Shown here one piece after another: positions 1 through 9,086 of a DNA stretch of 64,000 nucleotides. The notes under the pieces were generated by a model that saw only the letters and a list, made by a program, of their open reading frames with translations, was not told where the DNA came from and did not search any database. Source of the DNA: Croceibacterium ferulae (GTDB lineage Bacteria; Pseudomonadota; Alphaproteobacteria; Sphingomonadales; Sphingomonadaceae); NCBI RefSeq assembly GCF_003660445.1, contig NZ_QZVQ01000003.1, forward strand, positions 1-64,000. The letters run 5' to 3'. A program made the translations under genes and the position numbers. Position 1 is the first letter of the stretch; every line of letters begins with the position of its first letter.

Positions 1-162
1 CTGGCGCAGGTGCGCGGCTTCCGCGGCGCGACGGAGAAGGAAAGCGATCTCACCGGGCGGCTGCAGGCCGATCTGGAATATCTGGCGGGCTGGAGCATCT
101 GGCGCGACATCCGCATCATCTTCGCGACCGCTCGTGTCGTGGTCCACGACCGGGCCTTCTGA
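1..162 (+). CDS. Polyprenyl-phosphate sugar transferase, C-terminal fragment
   Basis: Only the last 53 codons are in the window; the 5' part lies upstream. The reading frame ends at TGA 160-162. The visible tail has the QVRGFRG stretch, the acidic DLEYLAGWSIWRDI segment and an IIFATARV end. This matches the C-terminus of the WcaJ/SpsB-type bacterial sugar transferase family, which moves a hexose-1-phosphate from a UDP-sugar to undecaprenyl phosphate at the inner membrane and so starts EPS repeat-unit synthesis. Its place immediately before glycosyltransferase, flippase and export genes agrees with that role. The catalytic core is not visible, so substrate and full domain layout cannot be judged. 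Assignment by tail similarity and context is fairly secure. Confidence 0.8.
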   Translation: MAQVRGFRGATEKESDLTGRLQADLEYLAGWSIWRDIRIIFATARVVVHDRAF

Positions 163-565
163 CCGGACCCTGACGGACCTTCATCTGCCCCAGCACTGAC
201 CGGCGGAAGGCAGCTATGCTGCACCCCGCCCTGCGCCTGGACCACTCTGCGCCCAGAGTGACCGCGCCCATAATACGCGCCGGTTTCCGGCATGCGAATT
301 TTGCCCACCATGGTGGATCCGGACGCCCGATTGCGCGTTCTTTCGCCGAATCTCGCTTTGTCTGGCGTATGACACGAGTCGTCCGGTTCTGTACCGGCTT
401 GGCACATCGGCAAACCACTGCCTTCGGATCATTGCTCCGCCGGATTGACCTGCTAATTGAAAAGTCACGAGGGTTGGTAATCCGGCTAGTCTTGATAACC
501 GATCTGAAACGTCAGTGCATCAATCCGCAATCTCTTCTTCAATCTTACTTGTCGCCGGAGGCACT
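163..565. other. Non-coding leader upstream of the first glycosyltransferase
   Basis: About 400 bases between the sugar-transferase stop and the glycosyltransferase start contain no open frame that looks like a protein. Bases from about 433 to 560 are visibly less GC-rich than the surroundings, which is usual for a promoter or leader, but I could not pick out convincing -35/-10 boxes. A GGAGG ribosome-binding site at 557-561 marks the right-hand end. Confidence 0.4.
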
Positions 566-1507
566 ATGCGCCGTGACGCCCGATATGCTGAAACGGCTGA
601 AGGCCTTCATGCAAGCGTAGTGCTGAGCACTTCAGGTCACCGCAGCCCTTCACCTGCGACCGCGCAACAGGTCCATGCCTACCCCTTGGCCGTGACACCT
701 GGTCGACCGGACATGCGCGCCGTACCGGACGTGCGCCAGATCCTGGGCGTAAATGTCGCCGCCTTGTCCAGCCCGCAGGCGATCGACCTGATCGTCGACA
801 AGGTTGCGCGGCGGCAATCGGGCATGTTCGCATTCTGCAACGCCCATACGGCAAACCTGGCGAACAGCCGGGCCGATCTGCGGGAGGCGCTGCGCCACGC
901 GACCGTGTTCAATGACGGCATCGGCGTGGATCTCGCCAGCCGCCTGCTGTATGGTGCCAGCTTCCCCGACAATCTGAACGGCACCGATCTTACGCCGGCA
1001 CTGCTTGACGCCCTGCCGGCCGGAACCCCCGTTTTTCTGCTGGGCAGCCGGCCAGGGGTGGCGCAGGATGCCGCGGCGCTGCTGGAACAGCGCCATGGGA
1101 TCAGGATTGTCGGCGCCCAACATGGCTACTTCTCCCCGCACGAGGAGCCGCAGATCGTGCGGCAGATTGCCGATTCCGGCGCGAGCCTGGTGATCGTGGC
1201 CATGGGCAATCCGTGGCAGGAACTGTGGGCTATGCGCAACCACGCCGCCTTGTCGGCGCCGGTCCTGTGCGTGGGCGCCTTTCTGGACTTTGCCGCCGGG
1301 CGTGTCGCCCGCGCGCCGCAGATCGTGCGCAATCTGCGGCTGGAGTGGGGCTATCGCCTGCTGCAGGAGCCGCGCCGTCTGGCCAGCCGCTATCTGCTGG
1401 GCAATGGCACCTTCCTGCTGGCGGTGCTGCAGCAGCGCGCGGCACGCCAGGTGATCGCCGATGCGGTGCCCGCGACACAAGGTTGGACGGGACCGAACGA
1501 GGAATGA
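566..1507 (+). CDS. WecG/TagA/CpsF-family glycosyltransferase (GT26)
   Basis: GT26 enzymes transfer an N-acetylmannosamine-type or related sugar from a UDP donor to a lipid-linked acceptor on the cytoplasmic side of the membrane. The family signatures are all visible: NDGIGVDLASRLL in the donor-site region, NGTDLTP after it, and MGNPWQELWA, followed by a basic C-terminal tail typical of membrane-associated members. The start chosen is ATG 566, preceded by GGAGG four bases upstream. An upstream GTG at 515 is in frame, and ATG 713, where family similarity begins, is another candidate. The gene overlaps the next glycosyltransferase by four bases (ATGA), so the two are translationally coupled. 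It likely adds an early sugar of the EPS repeat unit. Confidence 0.85.
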   Translation: MRRDARYAETAEGLHASVVLSTSGHRSPSPATAQQVHAYPLAVTPGRPDMRAVPDVRQILGVNVAALSSPQAIDLIVDKVARRQSGMFAFCNAHTANLANSRADLREALRHATVFNDGIGVDLASRLLYGASFPDNLNGTDLTPALLDALPAGTPVFLLGSRPGVAQDAAALLEQRHGIRIVGAQHGYFSPHEEPQIVRQIADSGASLVIVAMGNPWQELWAMRNHAALSAPVLCVGAFLDFAAGRVARAPQIVRNLRLEWGYRLLQEPRRLASRYLLGNGTFLLAVLQQRAARQVIADAVPATQGWTGPNEE

Positions 1508-2550
1508 GAATCCTGGTGCTCGGCGGTTCCCCCCGCCATTTCGGCGGGGTGGAGACGTTCTGCAGCCGGGCCATGCAGGCCCTCTCCGACCATCTGCCAT
1601 CGTCCAAGGTCCGCCACGGCGGCACATATACCGCCTATCTCTCCGCCCGTACCCTGCCTCAGCTGCTCGGCGGCATCGGCGGGGTGGTCCGGTTCCGGCT
1701 GGGCGGCCGGGGCGTGGTATGGCTGCAATATGTGAACCTGCCGGATCTTGCCTACATCCTGATCGCGCGGGCGTTGGGCCTGCGGGTGATGGTGACGCCG
1801 CATCTGGGCCGCAACTGGCGCTCGCAACGCGATCCCCGGCTGCGCGCGCTCAGCCGCATGCTGCTGGGGCGCGCACAACGGATCGCCTTGCTGGCGCCGA
1901 CCCAGGCGGAGGAGATCGCCCTGCCGGCTGACGTGCCGCAAAGCGCGATCAGCACCTTTCTGCCCGCCGAAGTGCTGCAGCCGGTCCCGCGCGCGGACGA
2001 CACCGGACCGCTGCGCCTGCTCCATGCCAGCCGCCTCTCGCGCGAGAAGGGCACGTTCAAGGTGATCGAGGTGGCCGCCGCCCTTCGGGATCGCGGCGTA
2101 CCGTTCACGCTGGAGATCGCCGGCGGCGCGGACGAGGCGACCTTTGTGCGATTGCGCGCCATGATCGCCGACCACGATCTGGCGGATAGCGTGACCCTGA
2201 CGGGCCTGATCGCGCCGGCCGCGCTGATGGATCGGCTGCGTGCCAGCGACGTGCTGGTGCATCTGTCGACCATCGATTCCTATCCATTGATCATGCTGGA
2301 AGCGCTGGCCTGCGGCATGTTTCCGATCGCTCTGGACCTGGCCGGAGCGCGCGACATCGTCGGCCGGTTTGACGGGCTGATCGTGAATCCGACGGCGGAT
2401 GTGGCGGAAACGGCTGCCTTCCTGGCGACGGCGGATCCGGACGCGCTGCGCCAGCGGGGGCAGGCGCAGGCCGGCAATGTGCGCGCCGCGCTGGGCTGGC
2501 CGACAGCCGCCGCCCAGCTGGCGCAGGCATTGCAACAGACTGCGGATTGA
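1504..2550 (+). CDS. Glycosyltransferase family 4
   Basis: A GT-B fold retaining glycosyltransferase of 348 residues. The start MRILVLGGSPRHFGGVE is a classic N-terminal Rossmann strand with a glycine-rich donor loop. The C-terminal half has the LLHASRLSREKGT strand and the SYPLIMLEALACG segment that carries the EX7E-type nucleotide-sugar motif. The ATG overlaps the stop of the preceding gene. It probably adds one sugar to the lipid-linked EPS precursor at the inner leaflet. The donor and acceptor cannot be deduced from sequence. The same reading frame is open upstream of 1504, but that part is a shadow of the preceding gene and not a fusion. Confidence 0.9.
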   Translation: MRILVLGGSPRHFGGVETFCSRAMQALSDHLPSSKVRHGGTYTAYLSARTLPQLLGGIGGVVRFRLGGRGVVWLQYVNLPDLAYILIARALGLRVMVTPHLGRNWRSQRDPRLRALSRMLLGRAQRIALLAPTQAEEIALPADVPQSAISTFLPAEVLQPVPRADDTGPLRLLHASRLSREKGTFKVIEVAAALRDRGVPFTLEIAGGADEATFVRLRAMIADHDLADSVTLTGLIAPAALMDRLRASDVLVHLSTIDSYPLIMLEALACGMFPIALDLAGARDIVGRFDGLIVNPTADVAETAAFLATADPDALRQRGQAQAGNVRAALGWPTAAAQLAQALQQTAD

Positions 2551-2718
2551 GGGCGGATCCGACCTTGCCGGCGTTTGACCCGTCAGCAGCTCCGCCGTCA
2601 GCCCGCCTTCCGGGCGAGGCCGATGATCATCATGCCATGATGTCGCCAACGTGGTAGGCCAGCGTTGCCGGCGGGCCGATCACCTGCAGCCGGCATGCTA
2701 CAGTACAAGGTTCGGATA

Positions 2719-3825
2719 ATGGCGCCCGCAAGGCCGAAACTGGTTCACCTTCAGACGCTGCGTGGGGTCGCCGCATCCGCAGTGGTCGCCACCCATGCGC
2801 TGGAATATCCGATCCGCCGCGGAAACCTGCCGGACGAGACTTACCGGCTGGCCTGGGCATTGGGATGGCTGGGCGTGGCGGTGTTCTTCGTGATCAGCGG
2901 GCTGATCATGATCCACAGTGCCCATGGCGAGTTCGGATCGGCCGAGGCGGCCCGCCGCTTCGCCCTGCGCCGCATCGTCCGCGTGGTGCCGCTGTACTGG
3001 CTGGCGACGATCCCCTTCGCCCTGGCGCTGGTCGCGCGGGGCGAAGCGCTGACGGCTGACATGATCGTGCGGTCGCTGCTGTTCATCCCCTATGCGGGTG
3101 CGGGAATGGAGGCGGCGCGGCCGATCGTGGGCCAGGGCTGGACGCTCAATTACGAGATGCTGTTCTATGCGGTGTTCACGGCCACGCTGCTGCTGCCGCG
3201 CCGGGTCGGCCTGCCTGTGCTGATCGGATTCTTCCCGCTGGTGATTGCGCTGCGGTCGCTGGTCTGGCCGTTGGTGCCCTATCGCGATCCGACCAGTCCG
3301 CTGCCCTTCTGGTCCGATCCCGTCACCCTGCTGTTCGTGATCGGCCTGCTGATCGGGCTGGTGCAGTTGCGCCGGGTGCGCTGGCACGGCGTGCGGCACC
3401 CGATCGCCGCGACGATGCTGGTGCTGGGCGCGGCGATCGCGATCTTCCTGGCGGCGGGCGGCGGCTTTCCGATGCCGATCTGGTGGCAGGCGCTGTTCGC
3501 GGTGGCAGGCGGGCTGTCGGTCTGGCTGTGCACCAGCCATGCGGGCCATCGCTTCCCCCGAGCCGGACTGCTGGCAGAAGCGGCGGGCGATGCATCCTAC
3601 AGCACCTATCTGTTCCATCCGCTGATGCTGATGGTGCTGTATGCCGTGTGGGAACGCACACCGCTGGCGACCATGTCGGCCGGGCCCGTGCTGTTCGTCG
3701 CACTGGCGCTGGTCGCGTGCAATCTGGCGGGCTGGCTGATCTTCCGCTGGCTGGAACGGCCGCTGACCCGCTGGCTGGCGGCACGGACCGGGCGCAAGCG
3801 CGCGCCGCTTCCCGTGGTGGCCTGA
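2719..3825 (+). CDS. Acyltransferase-3 family membrane protein
   Basis: A multi-pass inner-membrane acyltransferase of 368 residues. Family features are the N-terminal LQTLRGVAA segment, the active-site region VVATHALEY with its histidine, FFVISGLIM in the second helix, the RIVRVVPLYW arginine-rich turn, and about ten hydrophobic segments. These proteins transfer acetyl or other short acyl groups to extracytoplasmic sugars, so the likely substrate is the EPS repeat unit. ATG 2719 follows an AAGG at suitable distance; ATG 2695 in the same frame is an alternative. It converges tail to tail, with no gap, on the flippase gene. The acyl donor and sugar position are unknown. Confidence 0.88.
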   Translation: MAPARPKLVHLQTLRGVAASAVVATHALEYPIRRGNLPDETYRLAWALGWLGVAVFFVISGLIMIHSAHGEFGSAEAARRFALRRIVRVVPLYWLATIPFALALVARGEALTADMIVRSLLFIPYAGAGMEAARPIVGQGWTLNYEMLFYAVFTATLLLPRRVGLPVLIGFFPLVIALRSLVWPLVPYRDPTSPLPFWSDPVTLLFVIGLLIGLVQLRRVRWHGVRHPIAATMLVLGAAIAIFLAAGGGFPMPIWWQALFAVAGGLSVWLCTSHAGHRFPRAGLLAEAAGDASYSTYLFHPLMLMVLYAVWERTPLATMSAGPVLFVALALVACNLAGWLIFRWLERPLTRWLAARTGRKRAPLPVVA

Positions 3826-5094
3826 TCAGGCGCCCGGCACGCCCCGCAACCAGCGGCGGGCGAAGCGCCAGGTCCACCATAGATAGACCACCGCACCGGC
3901 AACGATGCCGCCAATCGACCACAGCGTGCCCGCCAGCAACACCAGCGCGGTGACCGCGACCACGCTGCCCAGCGCGGACCAGACGCTGGCCATGGCCAGG
4001 TCGCGGAACTCGCCGGCGGCCTGCAGCAGCACGCTTTCCGGTGTCTGCAGCAGGCGCAGCAGCGCGAACAGCGCCCATAGCAGCGACGCGATCACCAGGA
4101 ATTGGAGGTCGTAGGCGGGCGGGAACAGCAGGTCGGGCGCCCACAGGAACAGCGCCGCACCGACCGCGATCGTGCCCAGCCAGATGCCGATCAGCGCCAG
4201 CCGGAACACCAGCAGCGAACGCGGGATCGCGGCATGGTCGCCGGCGCCGATCGTGCGGGCCAGCATCGGCCGCTCGAAATCGGCCAGGGCGTTCTGCGCC
4301 ACGTTGACCGGGCGCAGCAGCAGCGCGCTGGCCGCAATGGGGGCGAAGGCGGCGGCGCCGCTGATCGCGGTGACGATATAGACATGGGCGTTGGCGGTCG
4401 CTTCCGTGGTCATCACGCCCAGCAGCGCCCAGCGGGACTGGCCCTGCCAGATCGTGCGATAGTCGCGGAGCGCTGCCCGCAGCAGCGCCGGCCGCCAGCC
4501 GCCCAGCCGATCGAGGTAGAGCCGGCCGAACGGCACCAGGCCGGCCGCCGCCCCCGCCAGCAGCGCCAGGTAGCATGACAGCTCCACATCCTGCCCCAGC
4601 ACGCCCGCCAGCAAGGCCAGCACAGCCACCACCACCACGCTGTAGAGCAGGTCCGACATCATCGTGCGCGCCTGCCGGCCATGGACATAGGCAAAGGCGC
4701 GCCCGAACCAGCGCAGCAGTGCCACCGCCCCGAACAGGGCAAAGCAGGCGGCACTGATGCGCGGTAGCTCCAGCGCCAGACCCAGCCCGGCAAAGACCGG
4801 CACCGACAGGATCGCGCCATGCAGGTTCAGGCGCAGCAGCGTCCCTTCCCCTGCCTCCCGTGCGGCTGCATCGCCACGGGCCAGGAACACCGGCAACGGC
4901 GCGCAAAGCAGCGCGCTCCAGATCCCCCAGCTCAGTTGCGTGGCGACCAGCAGGAAGGAGAAGGTGCCGAAGGCGGCGGGCGGCAGCAGCCGCAACAGCA
5001 CCAGCGCCAGGCCGAAATGGGTGATCGCGACCGCAATCGGCCCGAGCGCTGCCGCGATGTAGCGTCCGGCCTTGTCCGCCAGCCAGTGGTTCAT
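3826..5094 (-). CDS. Wzx-like polysaccharide flippase
   Basis: A 422-residue integral membrane protein of the MOP/oligosaccharide flippase superfamily. It starts MNHWLADKAGRYIAAALG and shows roughly a dozen hydrophobic helices with short basic loops and a strongly basic C-terminus (RRWLRG). Such proteins turn lipid-linked repeat units from the cytoplasmic to the periplasmic face. The start overlaps the stop of the upstream polymerase gene by four bases, so polymerase and flippase are one transcription unit. Assignment is by topology and context because flippases have little sequence conservation. A general polysaccharide-export protein of the same superfamily is the only real alternative. Confidence 0.82.
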   Translation of the reverse strand: MNHWLADKAGRYIAAALGPIAVAITHFGLALVLLRLLPPAAFGTFSFLLVATQLSWGIWSALLCAPLPVFLARGDAAAREAGEGTLLRLNLHGAILSVPVFAGLGLALELPRISAACFALFGAVALLRWFGRAFAYVHGRQARTMMSDLLYSVVVVAVLALLAGVLGQDVELSCYLALLAGAAAGLVPFGRLYLDRLGGWRPALLRAALRDYRTIWQGQSRWALLGVMTTEATANAHVYIVTAISGAAAFAPIAASALLLRPVNVAQNALADFERPMLARTIGAGDHAAIPRSLLVFRLALIGIWLGTIAVGAALFLWAPDLLFPPAYDLQFLVIASLLWALFALLRLLQTPESVLLQAAGEFRDLAMASVWSALGSVVAVTALVLLAGTLWSIGGIVAGAVVYLWWTWRFARRWLRGVPGA

Positions 5095-6449
5095 GCCAGT
5101 TCGGTTCGGTCTGCACGCACGGGCGGGCGGTGGATGTCGGATCGTCCGGTGACCACCTGGCCCGGTCGCCACCAGCTGCCGCACAGCCGGTTGGTCACCG
5201 CCACGGCGATCACGATCATGACCTGTCCGAAATGATCGGGCCACAGGATCGTCGATTCGGTCAGGTTGTGGAACAGGGAGAAGATCAGCACCCCCAGACA
5301 CACGCCTGCCAGGTCCCGCGCAGCGGCGGGCAGGGTCAGCAGCTTGGCCAATGGCAGCACGAACAGCACGCCTATCGCCAGCACTGCGCCCGGAATGCCG
5401 ATCTGCATCACCAGATCCAGATAGCCGTTGTGCCCTTCCGCGATCATCGTCGTGATCCAGTGCGACGTGGTGTAGCGGTAGACCGGAGAGGTCGGCCCGA
5501 CGTTCCAGACCGATCCGAAGCCGGCACCCAGCCAGGGATTGTCCGCGATATAGTCGACCATCACCCGCCAGATCTGGATGCGGCCGGTGAACGCGGCCAG
5601 GCTGCTGTCCAGTTCCAGCAGGTATGGGGGCACATAGGTCCACGCCGCCAGTACCGCAGCCGCGCCGCCGATCGCCAGCAGCGGCAGCAGGAACACCCGC
5701 CATTGCGGGGTATAGAGCTGGTACAGCCCGCCCGTGACGATGCCGATCCCGACCAGGCCGATCGCGGTCTTGGACTGGGTGCCGTAGAGGAATATTGCCG
5801 CCAGCCCGATGCAGCCGATGCGCACCAGCAACGGCAGTCGGCCCACGCCGAAGCATAGCAGGATGATCGTGACCGCCGTAAGCAGCCCAGCGCCGTTCTT
5901 TTCCGGCATGATTCCGCGCCAGGCCCCGACAATGGAATCATCCAGGATCACGCCCCGGAAGCGGTGCACCGCCACCGGTACCGTCGCCACCGCCACCAGA
6001 TTGGCGACCAGCAGCCCCAGCGAGACGTACAGCACCACCGCCAGTGCCCGCCGCGGGCCAAGCATGTCGACCGAGCGGAAACACATCCAGATCACCAGCA
6101 CCGCCAGCACCAGCCGGCGCAGGCCTACCCCCGGCGCCACCGACCAGCCGAGGCTGGCAACGCACCACGCCAGCAGGATCAGGACCGACACCGGCACGGC
6201 CAGCAGCCGCGCCGGCTGGCGCAGCGGATCGGCAGTGACCAGCATGAGGCCCACGCCCACCAGATAGAGCAGCTGGCGCAGCACATTGCCTTCGCCGCTG
6301 AAATCGTTGGCGACCAGGATATCGCCCGGCAGCAGGGTCAGTCGCGTGGCGCTGATGAACACCACGCCGCCCAGCACGATGGCGGCCAGCGCCTGGCGCA
6401 GATCGTCCAGCGACAGCTCACGCCAGCCGCGCAGGTCAGTTTGTTGCAT
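5091..6449 (-). CDS. O-antigen ligase/polymerase family protein (Wzy-like)
   Basis: A 452-residue polytopic membrane protein. ATG 6449 is preceded by a GGAG, giving the N-terminus MQQTDLRGWREL. About ten to twelve transmembrane helices surround a large periplasmic loop holding GRIQIWRVM, DNPWLGAGFGSVW and AEGHNGYLD. These segments are the hallmark of the O-antigen ligase/polymerase (PF04932-type) domain, including the arginine and histidine thought to contact undecaprenyl-linked sugar. In an EPS locus with a flippase and no lipid-A core genes the role is most likely polymerisation of repeat units. It is translationally coupled to the flippase downstream. A ligase function cannot be excluded from sequence. 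Confidence 0.85.
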   Translation of the reverse strand: MQQTDLRGWRELSLDDLRQALAAIVLGGVVFISATRLTLLPGDILVANDFSGEGNVLRQLLYLVGVGLMLVTADPLRQPARLLAVPVSVLILLAWCVASLGWSVAPGVGLRRLVLAVLVIWMCFRSVDMLGPRRALAVVLYVSLGLLVANLVAVATVPVAVHRFRGVILDDSIVGAWRGIMPEKNGAGLLTAVTIILLCFGVGRLPLLVRIGCIGLAAIFLYGTQSKTAIGLVGIGIVTGGLYQLYTPQWRVFLLPLLAIGGAAAVLAAWTYVPPYLLELDSSLAAFTGRIQIWRVMVDYIADNPWLGAGFGSVWNVGPTSPVYRYTTSHWITTMIAEGHNGYLDLVMQIGIPGAVLAIGVLFVLPLAKLLTLPAAARDLAGVCLGVLIFSLFHNLTESTILWPDHFGQVMIVIAVAVTNRLCGSWWRPGQVVTGRSDIHRPPVRADRTELA

Positions 6450-6518
6450 GGTGGCTCCGGCGGGTTGCGCGGCACGGAGTAGCAGGCGGCCGGATAAGCG
6501 GCAATCGCACACGGCGAA

Positions 6519-6552
6519 GCGGGCGGTCCCGATCTGTGCCAGAACCGCCCGC
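6519..6552. repeat. Inverted repeat between RTX-GH12 gene and wzy-like gene
   Basis: GCGGGCGGT at 6519-6527 is exactly complementary to ACCGCCCGC at 6544-6552, with a 16-base loop. It lies just downstream of the minus-strand RTX-GH12 stop and before the polymerase start. No T-run follows on the minus strand, so it is a candidate attenuating or mRNA-protecting hairpin and not a clear intrinsic terminator. Confidence 0.45.
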
Positions 6553-6589
6553 CAGATGCTTGTGCCTGCCCCGCCCCGCGCGGCCGGGA

Positions 6590-8992
6590 TCAGGCGATCA
6601 TCAGGTCGCCGCTTCCCAGCATCAGGTTCGCCGCCAGCTGGGCTACGCTCACCGCAGCACCGGCGCCGGCCCCGTCGGCATCGAACAGCACCATGCCGCT
6701 GGCCGCATCATAGGTCAGCGTGGCGGCACCTGAGCCGAAAGCCGTGCTGGCAGCGATGACATCGCCGCCGCCGCCCAGATCCAGCACCAGCCTGTCCTGC
6801 CCGGCGGTGAAACCGTCGACCGTCACGGGCTGGTCGCCGGCGGTGAGATGGATGATGTCGGTGCCGTAGCTGGCGATCACGTGATCGGCGCCGCCGCCGG
6901 TCAGCACCAGGTTGCGCCCCGCCGCCAGGTGCAGCGTGTCATCGGCCGCCGTGCCGTAATAGGTGCGGCCCGTCATTGCCCAGGCGCTGTCGAAATCGGC
7001 CTGCACGGTCACTCCGTCCGCCTGTACCCAGCGCTGTTCGGCGCCCAGGAAGCGGTCATTGCCGTCATGATGCCGCACGGTTAGCACGCCATCCGCATCC
7101 ATCGTCGCCACGGTGTATCGGTCCAGCGCACCATCGACGCCGCGCTGCTCGACCCGCGTGAGCCCGCCCTTGGGGCCCGTCACTTCAACCGTACTGCCGG
7201 TCAGGCTGCCATCGGCTGCGTAGTAGCTGGTGGTGGTGGCATTGCCGGACACCGTCTGCAGCTCCCGCCCGGCCACCTGCCATTCGGCATCGTACAGCAG
7301 GGTCTCCGTGCTGCCCGCGCCGCGCTGAAATTCGTGCGCGAAGCTCAGCAGCGCGCCAGTGCTGTCGTAGGACGCGAGGCCCAGCGCATCGCCCTGCTGG
7401 AAGACGGCGTCGTGTCCGGTCTGCACCCCCTTGGCATCGAAGTGCTTGGTGAAGACATGGCCGTCCGGCGCGGTGACGATGATGTCCCAGCCGGTCAGCG
7501 TACCGGCGGTGTCGTACTGGCGGATCAGGGGATCGCCCACGGCATCCTCATGCTGGCTGGTATAGCCGGTCAGCAGGCCGAACTCGTCATGCACGGCCGT
7601 CAGCCCCGGCGTGCCTGCGTCGGGGTTCGGCGCCTGCACATCCAGAACCTGCGCGCCCGTGCCGTCCACCAGGGTGGTCGTCAGCGTCCCGTCCGCACCC
7701 TTGGCGGTCATCTCGATATCGAAGGCATTGATCGCCAGCGATCCGACACCGCCGATGATCTCCGCCCCGAAATGCACGGAGGCGAGCCATTCTTCCTGGC
7801 TCACGATGCCCAGCTGCTCCAGCTCCGCGAACAAGGCGACCAGATCGATCGTGCCGGCCATCAGGTCGTCCGCCAAGATCACCGCGGTGTAGGTGCCGAC
7901 ATGCCAGACCTCGGCATCGATGCCGTTGACCTGGAATTCGCCGACCTTGTCGCCCCAGGGCTGGAATTCGTGCGCATGGGTCCAGATCATGATCTCGTTG
8001 GTGACCTCGCCCCCGCCGCCATGCGGCACGCTGGTCAGCCAGATGTCGTAGGCGATGTTGAAGCTGCCCGTGCTGCCCGCCATGGTCGTGTCGAAGCTGG
8101 TGGTCAGCGACTGGATGGATGACAGCTGCACGGGAAAGGTGCGGGTCGTGTCCGCCGCATTGATCACGTCGCCGAACGGCGCCGCGCCGAAGAAGACCTC
8201 CGGATAGCCGCGCACCGGGGCGTGGGGATCGGTCGTGGCCGGGAAATCCCAGTGGAACGTCGTCGCGGCGGAAACGTCGTTCGGGTCGTATGTGCTGTCG
8301 ATGAAGAAATCGACATTGGGGGTCAGGCCGTGGGCACCCCAGACATTGTTGTGCACATACAGGCCGTTGGCCGCGGCCGTGCCTTCGCCGTTGATCCGGC
8401 CCAAACCTTCGGGGGTGGGTCCGCCCACGCTGGAATAGCCGAAATCGGCGGCCTGCAGATCGGCCAGCGCAATGCCGGCCAGCACCAGCGTCTCCCCGGC
8501 ACCCAGCGTAATCGACACGTCGGCCCCGGCCTGCGTGGCCGCGCCCATGATCGCCGCGAAGCTGGTGAAGCCATAACCTTCCAGCCGGATCGTATCGAAG
8601 CCGGAGGTGAAGCCGACCAGCGTATCGCTGCCATTGCCGGCTTCCACCACGAACAGGTCGGCCGAGGCACCGCTATACAGCGTATCGTTGCCGCCCTTGC
8701 CGTTCAGCGTCGCCATCACCGGGCCGCCGTGGATCTCGTTGGCGGTGCTGTTGCCGGTGCCTGCGATGCTGCCCATCGTGGTCAGCCACAGCACCTCGAA
8801 CCCTTCGGGCATCGTGATCGCGCCCCAGAAGCCGGCATAAAGGGTGTCGTGACCTTCACCGTCCTGTTCGACCGGCCGCGAAGTCGCCGACCAGAGATAA
8901 TAAACATCGTCACCTAGACCGCCAATCAAAAGCGTGTCGTCACCACCGTGAAACAAATCATTCCCTGCAGAACCATTAATGACTTCAGTCAT
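6590..8992 (-). CDS. RTX protein with embedded GH12-type endoglucanase domain
   Basis: An 800-residue protein without signal peptide or cysteine, as expected for type I secretion. Residues 1-130 hold RTX-like calcium-binding nonapeptides (GSAGNDLFHGG, GGLGDDVYY, GKGGNDTLYSG). Residues about 205-430 resemble glycoside hydrolase family 12: VHNNVWGA, the TNEIMIW segment with Glu333 and the HFGAEIIGG segment with Glu411 fit the nucleophile and acid/base pair. Residues about 440-700 carry loose YD-like repeats (YDSTGALLS, YYAADGSLTG), followed by another RTX block and a secretion-type C-terminus. A GAGGAG site precedes ATG 8992. Its place between EPS glycosyltransferase and polymerase genes suggests a secreted EPS-trimming or releasing glucanase, comparable in position to the putative lyase of sphingan loci. 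Cellulose or xyloglucan degradation is the alternative. Confidence 0.8.
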   Translation of the reverse strand: MTEVINGSAGNDLFHGGDDTLLIGGLGDDVYYLWSATSRPVEQDGEGHDTLYAGFWGAITMPEGFEVLWLTTMGSIAGTGNSTANEIHGGPVMATLNGKGGNDTLYSGASADLFVVEAGNGSDTLVGFTSGFDTIRLEGYGFTSFAAIMGAATQAGADVSITLGAGETLVLAGIALADLQAADFGYSSVGGPTPEGLGRINGEGTAAANGLYVHNNVWGAHGLTPNVDFFIDSTYDPNDVSAATTFHWDFPATTDPHAPVRGYPEVFFGAAPFGDVINAADTTRTFPVQLSSIQSLTTSFDTTMAGSTGSFNIAYDIWLTSVPHGGGGEVTNEIMIWTHAHEFQPWGDKVGEFQVNGIDAEVWHVGTYTAVILADDLMAGTIDLVALFAELEQLGIVSQEEWLASVHFGAEIIGGVGSLAINAFDIEMTAKGADGTLTTTLVDGTGAQVLDVQAPNPDAGTPGLTAVHDEFGLLTGYTSQHEDAVGDPLIRQYDTAGTLTGWDIIVTAPDGHVFTKHFDAKGVQTGHDAVFQQGDALGLASYDSTGALLSFAHEFQRGAGSTETLLYDAEWQVAGRELQTVSGNATTTSYYAADGSLTGSTVEVTGPKGGLTRVEQRGVDGALDRYTVATMDADGVLTVRHHDGNDRFLGAEQRWVQADGVTVQADFDSAWAMTGRTYYGTAADDTLHLAAGRNLVLTGGGADHVIASYGTDIIHLTAGDQPVTVDGFTAGQDRLVLDLGGGGDVIAASTAFGSGAATLTYDAASGMVLFDADGAGAGAAVSVAQLAANLMLGSGDLMIA

Positions 8993-9086
8993 CGTCTAAC
9001 TCCTCGAAAGTCGCCACTTTTCGGGGTTTAGGATCGAGGGGTATGAGTTAAGTCTACATTGTCAGTTAACCCAATTTAGTGCCTCT

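Noticed and set aside
216-620. Open frame of 134 codons upstream of the first glycosyltransferase gene
   Set aside because: No family-like segments, no ribosome-binding site, and it runs into the start of the real gene in another frame.
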